From the NCBI GenBank assembly GCA_910587405.1, contig CAJUKS010000013.1, forward strand, positions 1 to 49,455: 49,455 bases of DNA, written 5' to 3'. The translations under genes were made by a program, and so were the position numbers. The stretch comes from an uncultured Alphaproteobacteria bacterium (lineage in GTDB: Bacteria > Pseudomonadota > Alphaproteobacteria > RF32 > CAG-239). The notes below the pieces were generated by a model. That model saw only the letters and a list, made by a program, of their open reading frames with translations. It had not been told where the DNA came from and did no database searches. Positions 1-8,300 of the stretch are shown here, one piece after another. Positions within the stretch are counted from its first letter, which is position 1; each line of letters starts with the position of its first letter.

Positions 1-423
1 GATCGGAACCCGGGGTGGGGAAACGGGACACGGGAAAAACACGAGGCCTTGGAACAGAACCCGGGGAGGGGAAAATAGGAGGACACGGGAAAAACGGGAC
101 ACGGAGACAAAATGCCTGAAATGAAAAAACAAATACGCCTCTGAAAATTGGTTATGTAGGGAGGTTAATGAACAGATCAACCAAAATTCAATACGGATCC
201 CCAAATAATAAAAACATACAGAAAATATTGTCAGCCTATATAAGAGAAAACGGGGAAGTGAAGAAAATTTGAGAAAGCTTTATTAGAAACTTATAAAAAC
301 AGTTTAAAATAAAGACAATAATTTGAAATATGATCAAAAAGCTTTGTATATAGGAAAAAAGTGACGACAACTCTGTACTCGACAAAGAATTTCATAAAAA
401 AACAGGTATACCCTCAACGTCTT
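1..423. other. Gene-free left edge with G-rich repeats
   Basis: I see no supportable gene here. The first 110 bases hold two imperfect copies of a G-rich phrase (GAACCCGGGG followed by GGGG, then GGGACACGGGAAAAAC). The rest is A-rich. It lies downstream of the minus-strand kinase-like gene and could hold its 3' end, but no clear terminator hairpin is visible. Confidence 0.4.
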
Positions 424-957
424 TTAATCCTTTGCGTCCGCAGGTATGAGCGGTGGGTATTCGGCATTGTTTTTAAGATAGCTTTCTAAGGTTTCACCTG
501 TTTGCAAAAACACGATAGGTTTGCCGGTCGCTTTAAATTGCGGCAACCGTTTGTCATAACCTTCCTTGCTGCTGACCCGATTGACATATTCTTGCGAATT
601 GCCTCGATTGATAAAACGCTGCCGGTATTCGTCCAGAGCTTCTCGGGTCGGAATAAACAGTTCGTAATCAATACCGGCACGTTCCAAATGAGGTAACGCT
701 TGTTCGGGATGGCACCAAACCAGAATGTAATCGTATTTATAAAGGTTGTTTTTTATGGCTGTAATATAATTTTCCGGAAAATCGGGGTTTAATTTTTTAT
801 CGATAATTCCTTTGCCTTTGACAGCTTCGGGATCAAATTTCTGATAATCGGCAATGATATATTTATAAGGAGTCGATTCCAAGTCCAAAACATTTTTATA
901 TTTTTTGGCGAGCGTGGTTTTGCCGATGCCGCCAAATCCGGCGATAATGATTGTCAT
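424..957 (-). CDS. P-loop nucleotide kinase-like ATP-binding protein
   Basis: This 177-aa protein opens with a textbook Walker A motif, GFGGIGKTT, at about residues 7-15, directly after a hydrophobic first beta strand (MTIIIA). That is the arrangement of small adenylate-kinase-like P-loop NTPases. A short strand ending in the acidic-polar run IIADYQKFD follows. The family cannot be pinned down. Similar small P-loop proteins are common in phages and accessory regions, so a nucleotide kinase is the best guess. The start is supported by AAGGAG eight bases upstream of ATG. It lies immediately downstream of the tracrRNA terminator on the same strand and may be passenger cargo of the CRISPR island. 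Confidence 0.7.
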   Translation of the reverse strand: MTIIIAGFGGIGKTTLAKKYKNVLDLESTPYKYIIADYQKFDPEAVKGKGIIDKKLNPDFPENYITAIKNNLYKYDYILVWCHPEQALPHLERAGIDYELFIPTREALDEYRQRFINRGNSQEYVNRVSSKEGYDKRLPQFKATGKPIVFLQTGETLESYLKNNAEYPPLIPADAKD

Positions 958-1052
958 CAGAATTCTCCTTTTGAAAACAAATCGTAATGCATCTCAAACA
1001 AAAAGCAATCGATTTTAGAAAAATAATCCGTTTGAATGTGGAAAAATACAAT

Positions 1053-1168
1053 AAAAAAGGGGATGACTACCTATACAAAGTACAGTTTGTCAGAGCCCCA
1101 CTCGAAAAGAAATCTTCGATTATTATAGAGCTTCCTTTCCAAATCAGATATAAAATCAAAAACTTCTC
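1053..1168 (-). ncRNA. tracrRNA of the type II-C CRISPR-Cas system
   Basis: The plus strand at 1122-1151 carries TTATAG, a 2-base insertion (AG), and then CTTCCTTTCC and AAATCAGATAT. This is the crRNA-sense CRISPR repeat almost base for base. The minus-strand transcript is therefore an anti-repeat with a 2-nt bulge, as tracrRNAs have. Downstream on the minus strand are a hairpin (TCGAAGA/TTTTCGA), then GTGGGG, an inner ACAAA/TTTGT hairpin, CCCC and TTTTTT, which makes a rho-independent end at about 1053. The expected RNA is about 115 nt. It should pair with crRNA, recruit RNase III and load Cas9. It lies 4.2 kb from cas9, with four genes between. Ends are inferred, not mapped. Confidence 0.88.
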
Positions 1169-1174
1169 ATTTAA

Positions 1175-1203
1175 CCTATATTGAAAGATGAGATTTCTGT
1201 CAA
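1175..1203 (-). promoter_or_regulatory. Promoter of tracrRNA
   Basis: On the minus strand TTGACA (1203-1198) is followed after exactly 17 bases by TATAGG (1180-1175). The predicted start near 1168 puts the anti-repeat close to the RNA's 5' end, as expected of a tracrRNA. Confidence 0.75.
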
Positions 1204-1248
1204 GTGCAATTTTTTTTGTTATATCGATAAATTTTGTTTTAGGATGTT

Positions 1249-1842
1249 TTATTCATGAAAATATTTTTTGATATATCGGTGGAGTGTACTCCAGCTGCAG
1301 TCGAATTGGCGGGCAATTTCGGCCTTTGACAGTTTTTGTGCCAGCATTTGCTCAATTTGCAGATGATATTTTGCCAGTTTTTGATAGTTAAATCCATAAG
1401 GGCGTCCCAAATGATATCCTTCTGATTTCAGGCGTTTCAGTGATTCTCTGGTTCTTTGCGAAATCAACTGACGTTCAATTTCTCCGGAAAGAGAAAAGGC
1501 AAAGGCAAGAACTTTCGATTGAATATCGGCTCCCAGACGGTAGTTTTCTTTTAACGTCCATATCTGACACTCTTTTTCCAAACATTTTTGTAAAATGCCC
1601 ATAACTTCCAGCATATTGCGCCCCAGTCTTGATATCTCGGTAGCAATGATGATATCGCCTGCTTTTATTTTCTGCAAAAGTTTGCTTAATTTGCGTTGTT
1701 TAAGTTCCTTGCGGGATGAAATCGTTTCGATAATCCATGTGTTGATTTCGAGCTGTTTCTGTTTTGAAAATTCTTTGATTTCGTGATGTTGATTTTTGAC
1801 GTTTTGACGATCGGTCGAAACGCGTACATATCCGTATATCAT
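1249..1842 (-). CDS. Mpi-family serine DNA invertase
   Basis: This 197-aa small serine recombinase starts MIYGYVRVSTDRQ, with the catalytic serine in the YxRVS motif at residue 9. The ISRLGRN motif typical of resolvases and invertases follows, then TLKENYRLG, a long E helix (SGEIERQLISQRT), and the linker LGRPYG before a C-terminal helix-turn-helix (KAEIARQFDCSWSTLHRYI). The wording resembles the Bacteroides master promoter invertase Mpi, which flips many promoters between inverted repeats. I chose the ATG at 1842 because GAGGAA precedes it; an upstream ATG at 1887 lacks a ribosome site. A 15-bp inverted repeat flanks the intergenic stretch next to it, so local promoter inversion is the likely job. 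Confidence 0.88.
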   Translation of the reverse strand: MIYGYVRVSTDRQNVKNQHHEIKEFSKQKQLEINTWIIETISSRKELKQRKLSKLLQKIKAGDIIIATEISRLGRNMLEVMGILQKCLEKECQIWTLKENYRLGADIQSKVLAFAFSLSGEIERQLISQRTRESLKRLKSEGYHLGRPYGFNYQKLAKYHLQIEQMLAQKLSKAEIARQFDCSWSTLHRYIKKYFHE

Positions 1843-1888
1843 GGTCTGTTCCTCGTTAAAAATTTTTATCGGAGGTGACCATATCATT

Positions 1889-2041
1889 TAAACCACCGTT
1901 TATTTGCTTTACTTAAAAGTATTAGCATAAATTTTATCTAATATCAATATTTTTTTAAATTTCTTTAGTTTCTGCCCCGCGGCAAACATCATAACGCATC
2001 TTCTCTTTTCTGGTTTTTCTTCCGCCATAAACGGTGGTTTA
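1889..2041. repeat. Inverted-repeat pair bounding a possible invertible promoter segment
   Basis: TAAACCACCGTTTAT at 1889-1903 is repeated exactly, inverted, as ATAAACGGTGGTTTA at 2027-2041. Each copy also has internal dyad symmetry (TAAAC, four bases, GTTTA), as recombinase crossover sites do. The 123 bp between them hold a leftward promoter. The pair lies between the invertase and the deaminase operon. The alternative reading is two operator sites for a repressor. Confidence 0.7.
1919..1947 (-). promoter_or_regulatory. Promoter inside the invertible segment, facing the invertase
   Basis: On the minus strand TTGATA (1947-1942), 17 bases and TAATAC (1924-1919), preceded by TGC as in extended -10 boxes, point at the invertase. 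I see no equally good rightward promoter in the segment. Inversion would turn this one towards the 2078 operon. Confidence 0.5.
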
Positions 2042-2077
2042 TGGCTGGCTCCGCAACATCAGGAAAGGAAAATCAAA

Positions 2078-2779
2078 ATGACGAAATTACGCAATTCAAC
2101 TAAAGAAAATCCCATTTCTCAGGAAGAAGCATTGGAGTTTATGACCAAAAATCCGGAAGCGGTTTTTGAAGTTGAAAAAATAGGTATTGCAGTTGAACTG
2201 ACCAAAGCTCTCGGCGGCGAAGAAGTTCGTACCGTTGTTCTGGCGCGTGACGGTCGGACGGTTGAAGAAACCACAAACGTTGCCGGCGAAGGCTTTGCAA
2301 TTGACAGCCGTCGCTGCATCAACGGCGGTAAGGATCAATATGCCAAAAAGCCGGCCAAAGCAGGTCCAAACAATTATACGGTTGACGACGGTCGTACCTT
2401 TGAGGAATTGAAGCCCGGGGAAACAGCCAAAGCTCACACCGTCGGCGGTGAAGTCCGCAAAGCGATTGCTGCTCAGGAAGATATGTATCTGAGTACCAGT
2501 TGGGGAGAAGTTCAGTTTGTGGCCAAAGGCGGTTTGGTAACTTTTATGGGTGATGAGGCAATCGGCAACAACAACCCGTGTGATCTGGTGCTGCGCGAAG
2601 GCGACAAAAAAGCCTCCATGGTGCTGACGGCGCCCGGCTACAACATCCGCAAAAATTATGAGGCCGTTTTCGGCAAAAAGCCTGAGGGTGCCGTTGATGA
2701 ATTTTTGCAAATTGCTGTCGGAGAAGATCGCAAGAATCCGTACATTCAACGCGGCATGTCGAACAATTTCCAACGCTAA
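2078..2779 (+). CDS. Hypothetical protein, first gene of the deaminase-SLOG operon
   Basis: I do not recognise this 233-aa soluble protein. It has no signal peptide or membrane segment. The N-terminal third is acidic and helical. The middle is rich in Gly/Thr with VGGEVRKA, and the C-terminal half (about 135-215) alternates beta-strand-like stretches (YLSTSWGEVQFVAKGG, then GDEAIGNNNP) and ends with NYEAVFGKK. It vaguely recalls small PGDYG-type domains, but I would not call it that. AGGAAAGG lies a few bases before the ATG. The next gene starts 38 bp after its stop, so the two are probably co-transcribed. The gene starts 37 bp beyond the right inverted repeat and would be the first one affected by inversion. 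Confidence 0.75.
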   Translation: MTKLRNSTKENPISQEEALEFMTKNPEAVFEVEKIGIAVELTKALGGEEVRTVVLARDGRTVEETTNVAGEGFAIDSRRCINGGKDQYAKKPAKAGPNNYTVDDGRTFEELKPGETAKAHTVGGEVRKAIAAQEDMYLSTSWGEVQFVAKGGLVTFMGDEAIGNNNPCDLVLREGDKKASMVLTAPGYNIRKNYEAVFGKKPEGAVDEFLQIAVGEDRKNPYIQRGMSNNFQR

Positions 2780-2817
2780 GCCATAGCTCTGCTAACTTTT
2801 GACGGAAAGGACTGCCG

Positions 2818-3075
2818 ATGTCTAATGAGTATTTTGTTGATTATCCGGAATTGCTCAATCTGAATATTGACTACGCAAAGGATGTTTCCTTGGCAATTGA
2901 CAGAGTTGGAGAACGTTTCGTTCCGGTCATGTCTTATCGCGGACAGGATCGGCGGGCAGGTGAAAATATCATCCGCAATATCGAAAAGATGATTTCCATC
3001 CGACCCGATGAAAACAACGGTTTGCGGTTGTTTATCGGTCAGGAGCAGTTTGCACGTTTTGTCGAAGACAAGTAA
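2818..3075 (+). CDS. N-terminal part of the adenosine deaminase-SLOG protein, cut by in-frame TAA
   Basis: This 85-aa reading frame begins after a good ribosome site (GGAAAGGAC) and ends at TAA 3073-3075. The following gene is in the same frame. The codons between the stop and its first candidate start (reading AGEIRLDTEAPQKH) look like ordinary coding sequence. It is therefore probably the amino-terminal 85 residues of one protein of about 818 aa, separated by a single nonsense codon. It could instead be a real short gene translationally coupled to the next. No domain is recognisable in it. Confidence 0.65.
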   Translation: MSNEYFVDYPELLNLNIDYAKDVSLAIDRVGERFVPVMSYRGQDRRAGENIIRNIEKMISIRPDENNGLRLFIGQEQFARFVEDK

Positions 3076-3117
3076 GCCGGAGAGATCCGTCTGGATACCG
3101 AAGCGCCGCAAAAACAT

Positions 3118-5274
3118 TTGACATCTTTTGAAATGCGGATGCTGGCGCGACGGGAACAGCAAACGATCTTTTCGCGTGACGAAATCAGCGGTCTTGCTCA
3201 CAGTACGGATCTGCATACTCATTTTGCCGGTTGTCTTTCGCCGGAAGATTTAATCGAAGCCGGGTTGGAGCATAACATATCCATCCCGGCAGATCTGCTG
3301 AAAAAAGCGGGCATTGATTTGTCCCCTTACAAGACAGACGGTCATAACAACGTTTTGTTAAACGATTTGGCAGCCAACCGCGCGGATATTGAAAAATATG
3401 CGATGGCCATGCGTATTCCGCTTGAACAGCAGGAGACGTTTAATACAATGGAAGAAATTTACGTCATGCGCGGGCCTTTTACCAAAAACGCGGAGATGTT
3501 TCCGACTCTCCTGCGCAGAGTCGCGACTTCTCATGCGGCTGCCGGCATTAAATATGCCGAATTCTCGCTTTCTTCGGTTATCGGCGATCTTCGGGTGTTG
3601 GAAACCTTGCATAAGGAATTGCCGCAGATTGAATGCGATACAGGCTGCAAAATGCGTTTTTTGGCGGCGATGTGGCGCCATTCGGACAAGGAATGGAATC
3701 AGGATGAAGTAGATCGCATTAAGGCGGTAGCGGCCAGTCCTTATGTGGTCGGAATCGATTTTATGGGGCATGAGACTAATCCGACCGAGGCCTTTGGCGA
3801 CGAATTGAAAGAAATTGCCAAATGGGCGGCCCTTCATGATCCCGACTTTGTTATGCGGGTTCATGCCGGGGAAAACCCGCTGTTTCAGGATAATGTAAAA
3901 GACGTCTTGAAAGTTGTTCGGGCGGCAACCAAAGAAGCAGAAGCCGAAAGCGGCCGCCGTCTGAGGTGTCCGGCGGTTCGTATCGGTCACGGCTTGTACG
4001 GTGTTGATGAAGAGTGCCTTAATCTGTGCCGGGAAACCAACGCGGTGATTGAGTTTAATATGGCTTCCAACCTTTCTCTTAATAACATCGATAACATTAC
4101 GGACGTGCCGTTGAAAAAATATGTGGACCACGGGGTCCGTTGTGTGCTTGGTTCGGATGGGATGGGACTTTATTCCACTTCGCCGCAACAGGATGTGATT
4201 CTGGCGCATGCAGCCGGCCTTACCCGCGATGATCTGTTGCAAATAAACAAGTTTGAAGAAAGGCTGATTGTTAAGGCCGATCGCCGTTTTGAGGAAAAAC
4301 AAAGGTTGCTGGACAGCCGCTTGGCGGGCGGTGCCGCCTATGCTTCCGTCTTTAAGCCGGTTTATTCGACCGCGGACGGTTTGCCGCATTATACCGATGA
4401 GGTTTCAAAACGCAAAAATGAAGAAAAGGCTAAACTGCAAAAGTTTTTAGATTCCGAAATTTCGCGTATCGGTGCCCAAACGGATAAAAACGTTGTTTAT
4501 GACGTGTTGGAAAATCGGGTTCCGATTTTGGTAACCGGCGCTTCGGTAAAAGCATGGCCGAACATTTCGGCCGAAAATCAGGATGAGATCCGGACCGCAA
4601 TGCAGGTGCTGGTGAATGTTATTGATCCCGAAAAAGCTTGTATTCTCACCGGCGGAACCAACCACGGCGTTGAAAAGCAGTTGCATGAAGCGGCGCATAA
4701 TCGAAATCAAAAATCGGATAAAAAACTGGCCGTTATCGGAACGTTGACCGAAGAAGCCGCTTATACCGAACGGGCAAGCATTGAAAACAACACCATTACC
4801 CATGCCGTTGTTTTGGAATTGAACGGACGTCCGGCCAAAAAATGGTTTGACCTGCCGGATACGGTTTTGGACATTGTTGAAAAACGCGGCGGTGAAATGA
4901 TTGCCGTCGGCGGCGGCGGCGTTGTCCGTGACATGATACAGCGCGCCCATAACATGAAGCTGGGTATCAATCTGATGGACGGTCCCGAAGGCGCTTCAAC
5001 CGATAAAGCGGCAATTATGCCGGAATACGCCTTCAAAGGCGCTCAGGGCTTGATTAAAAAGCTTTATGCCGGGCATCCGGAAATCTTTAACCGAGATTTT
5101 GATCCGGCCCAAGTCGATGAGTATGTGTCTTCGGCGCGCAGGCAGCAGAGATCTCTGGCCAATATAGGTCAGCTGAAACAACGGATGGGAATCAGGAACA
5201 AAAGTGCGGCCGATCATTGCGGCATTGATGCCGGAGTGGTTTCTTTTCTCAAAAAAGATCATGAGAAACAATAA
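3118..5274 (+). CDS. Adenosine deaminase-like enzyme fused to a SLOG-like domain
   Basis: The protein has 718 aa from the TTG at 3118; an ATG at 3133 is also possible, and neither has a clear ribosome site. The N-terminal domain (about 25-385) carries the metal-dependent adenosine deaminase signature: HTH at 33-35, HAGE at 249-252, RIGHG with H291, and SDG with D347. These are the expected zinc ligands and catalytic residues. The C-terminal part (about 465-650) has ILVTGAS, ILTGGTNHGVEKQL and AVGGGGVVRDMI, glycine-rich loops typical of Rossmann-like SLOG domains, which are thought to bind nucleotide-type ligands. SLOG domains are known from conflict and immunity systems, and deaminases from RADAR-type defence. 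An antiphage role next to Cas9 is an inference. The upstream frame is cut by TAA at 3073. Confidence 0.82.
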   Translation: MTSFEMRMLARREQQTIFSRDEISGLAHSTDLHTHFAGCLSPEDLIEAGLEHNISIPADLLKKAGIDLSPYKTDGHNNVLLNDLAANRADIEKYAMAMRIPLEQQETFNTMEEIYVMRGPFTKNAEMFPTLLRRVATSHAAAGIKYAEFSLSSVIGDLRVLETLHKELPQIECDTGCKMRFLAAMWRHSDKEWNQDEVDRIKAVAASPYVVGIDFMGHETNPTEAFGDELKEIAKWAALHDPDFVMRVHAGENPLFQDNVKDVLKVVRAATKEAEAESGRRLRCPAVRIGHGLYGVDEECLNLCRETNAVIEFNMASNLSLNNIDNITDVPLKKYVDHGVRCVLGSDGMGLYSTSPQQDVILAHAAGLTRDDLLQINKFEERLIVKADRRFEEKQRLLDSRLAGGAAYASVFKPVYSTADGLPHYTDEVSKRKNEEKAKLQKFLDSEISRIGAQTDKNVVYDVLENRVPILVTGASVKAWPNISAENQDEIRTAMQVLVNVIDPEKACILTGGTNHGVEKQLHEAAHNRNQKSDKKLAVIGTLTEEAAYTERASIENNTITHAVVLELNGRPAKKWFDLPDTVLDIVEKRGGEMIAVGGGGVVRDMIQRAHNMKLGINLMDGPEGASTDKAAIMPEYAFKGAQGLIKKLYAGHPEIFNRDFDPAQVDEYVSSARRQQRSLANIGQLKQRMGIRNKSAADHCGIDAGVVSFLKKDHEKQ

Positions 5275-5377
5275 GATGTCAATTTTCTGAACTTAAAGAA
5301 CCAAAATCAGAGAAATCTTGCATAATATGTTTTATATGCTAAGGTTTTAGTATGCTGCAACTTTTAGGACTAATACC

Positions 5378-8300
5378 GTGAAAAAAATTATTTTTGGTTT
5401 TGATTTGGGAATTGCTTCCGTCGGTTGGGCTGTTATTGAGTATGACGATGAAAATTTTGATCCGGAAACCGGAGAAGTTATTGAAGGAAAAATAATCGCT
5501 TGCGGCGTACGGTGTTTTCCGGTGGCGGAAAATCCGAAAGACGGTTCTTCGTTGGCGCTGCCGCGGCGGGAAAAACAACTGTTGCGCCGGATTACACGCC
5601 GTAAAGCCAGAAGGATGCTGGGTATTAAGCGTCTTTTTGTTGCCAAAGGGTTGGCGGATTCGGTTAAAGAACTGGAGCAGGTTTATGCCGCTCAAAGCGG
5701 CGGAGATGTCTGGAACTTGCGAGTCGAAGCTTTTGAACGCGAGTTAAACAAAAAAGAACTGATGCGGGTTCTCACGCATCTGGCCAAACACCGTGGCTTT
5801 AAGTCCTATCGTAAGGCGGCAGAAAAAGCCGACAAGGAAGGCGGACGTATTTTGTCCGCTATCAGAGAGAATTGCAATCAGGCCTCTGCTTTTCAGACTT
5901 TGGCGCAGATGGTTGTCGAAAGAGCCAAAAATTCCGATCATCATAAAATGCGCAACTATACCCCCAAAGAAGGTAAGGACAAAAATGTAGCGGTTTATGT
6001 TAATTCCATACCGCGAGAGGAAATTGAAAAAGAAACGGCATTGATTTTTGCCGCGCAACAAAAATACGGTGTATTTACAGAAGATCTGTATCGTGATTTT
6101 TGCCGAATTGCTTTTCGTTACCGCGAGGCGGGAAGTGTCGGAAAAATGGTCGGCAAATGCCGGTTTGAAAACGATGAATTCCGGGCACCCAAGGAAGCCC
6201 CCTCGGCGGAACTTTTTGTTGCAATGAGTAAGATTAATAACCTGAAACTGACGATTGACGGGGAGCATCGTTTTTTGAACGATGAAGAGCGCCAAGCGCT
6301 GCTTGAATTGCTGAAGAATACCAAAGAAGTCAAATATTCTACCGTCCGTAATAAGTTGTTTAAAGGACGGCAGGTGTTTTTTGATGATGTCAATTACGTC
6401 TCTAAGTCCAAAAAAGATAAGAACGGCGAAGAAAAAGCCGTTAATCCGGAAGATGTTAAATTTTATGCCATGAAGGGGTGGCATAAACTGAAAGCGGAAT
6501 TCTCACCGGAGCAATGGAAGGAAGTCTGTTTAAATCTGCCGTTGCTGGATATCGGAATGACAGCGGTCGCCTGTGAGAAAAACGATGACGGGATAGAACG
6601 TTTTCTGAGCGAAAAGGGAATTGCTTCGGAATACCAGGAGGTTTTCAAACGACTGACCAGCAGCGAGTTTATTAATTTGTCGTTGAAAGCCCTGTACAAG
6701 ATCAATCCCTGTCTGGCCGAAGGAATGAAATATCACGAAGCTTGCGAAAAAGCCGGTTATGATTTTCGTGACAGCGGTGAAAGATTAGTGGAAGAAAAAA
6801 GCTTGCTGCTGGCGCCGATTGCGGAAGAAAAGCAAACGACGGTGCCGGTGGTTAACCGGGCAGTGGCTCAGTTCCGCAAAGTATACAATGCAATGGTGCG
6901 GACATACGGTGCGCCGGATCAAATCAATTTGGAAGTCGGTCGGGATCTGAAAAAAAATCATGACGAGCGAAGACAAGTTGAGCAGCGTCAGAAAAAAGCG
7001 GAAGCAGAACGTTCGGAGGCTAAAGACGAGCTGACAAAAGAAGGAGTATCGGCCAGCAATAAAAATGTGTTAAAATACCGCTTGTATCAGCAACAAAACG
7101 GAAAATGCGTCTATTCGGGAAAGGCAATTGACCTTCGTCGTCTGGATGAAAACGGTTATTGTGATATTGATCATATTATTCCGTATTCCAGATCTTTGGA
7201 CGACAGCCAAAACAACAAGGTGCTTTGCCTGGCGGAAGAAAACCGCAAAAAAGGCAGCCAAACGCCTTATGAATATTTGCAGCCGCTCGGCCGTTGGGAA
7301 GAGTTTGAAACGATCATCAATACCACGCCGTCAATCAACCGTTTAAAAAGAAACAATTTGTTGAACAAAACTTATAAGGAACAAGAAGAGGATGTGGCAT
7401 TTCGTGAAAGAAATGCTAACGATAATTCGTATATTGCACGATATGTGAAGCAATATTTGGAAGACGGCATTGACTTTTCCGCCAGTCAGTGGCCGATAAA
7501 AACACGTATCCAGGTGCGTACGGGCAGTTTAACCGATTATCTCCGTCACCAGTGGGGGCTGATCAAAAATCGCGACGCCGGCGATAAGCATCATGCTCAG
7601 GACGCGATTGTCATTGCCTGTGCCACTCAGGGGATGGTACAGAAACTGTCCGGACTCTCTGCCGTGTTTGAAAACAAGGAGGCGTTTCGCAAAAGAAAGG
7701 CGGAAGAACTCGGGCACGAAAAGGCGGAGGCCTGGTACAAATATATCAAACGGCAGATTCAGAAGCCATGGAGTGGTTTTCGGGCAGAAGTGCTGAACAA
7801 ACTGGATCAGGTTTTTGTTTCCCGCCCGCCACGGAAAAATGCAACCGGCGCCGCACATAAAGATACGATTTTCTCTAACAACAAAAATAAAGGCAGTTTG
7901 CCGATTCGGAACGGAATGGCCGAGAAGGAAAATATGTTCCGGTTAGATGTTTTTCAAAAAGAAGGACGTTTGTATATTGTTCCGATCTATGTTGTCGATC
8001 TGGTGAGCGGGAAACAGTTTGTCGATGCGCCTCAGCCCAATGAGTATTCGGATGATTGTCTTGTAACAATAAATGCAGATTTTAATTTTAAGTTTAGCCT
8101 TTACAAAGACGATTATGTGGAGATAAACAGCGGCGATGAGCACATTAAAGGATATGTCAATCAGTATAATGCGCAAAGCGGCCAGTTGTATATAGGCAGT
8201 ACGGATAATTCTCGGCTTTATAAAATAAAGACCTCTACTTTTGAGCAGGGAGATCATATCATCTTAGAAATCAACGGAGAGGAGCGTATAGGAGAAATAG

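Noticed and set aside
987..1184. 65-codon frame on the plus strand
   Set aside because: It covers the tracrRNA and its promoter on the opposite strand, has no ribosome site and no protein-like features.
2096..2773. Long antisense frame (225 codons) opposite the 2078 gene
   Set aside because: It is a shadow of the plus-strand gene's codon pattern; the plus strand has the ribosome site and operon context.
3118..5274. Calling the deaminase gene RADAR rdrB
   Set aside because: There is no RdrA-like ATPase beside it, and the C-terminal SLOG-like domain is not part of the RADAR definition I know.
5275..5377. Search for a tracrRNA directly upstream of cas9
   Set aside because: Only a weak fragment (CTGATTT-TGG on the minus strand) resembles the repeat; the match at 1122-1151 is far longer and has promoter and terminator.
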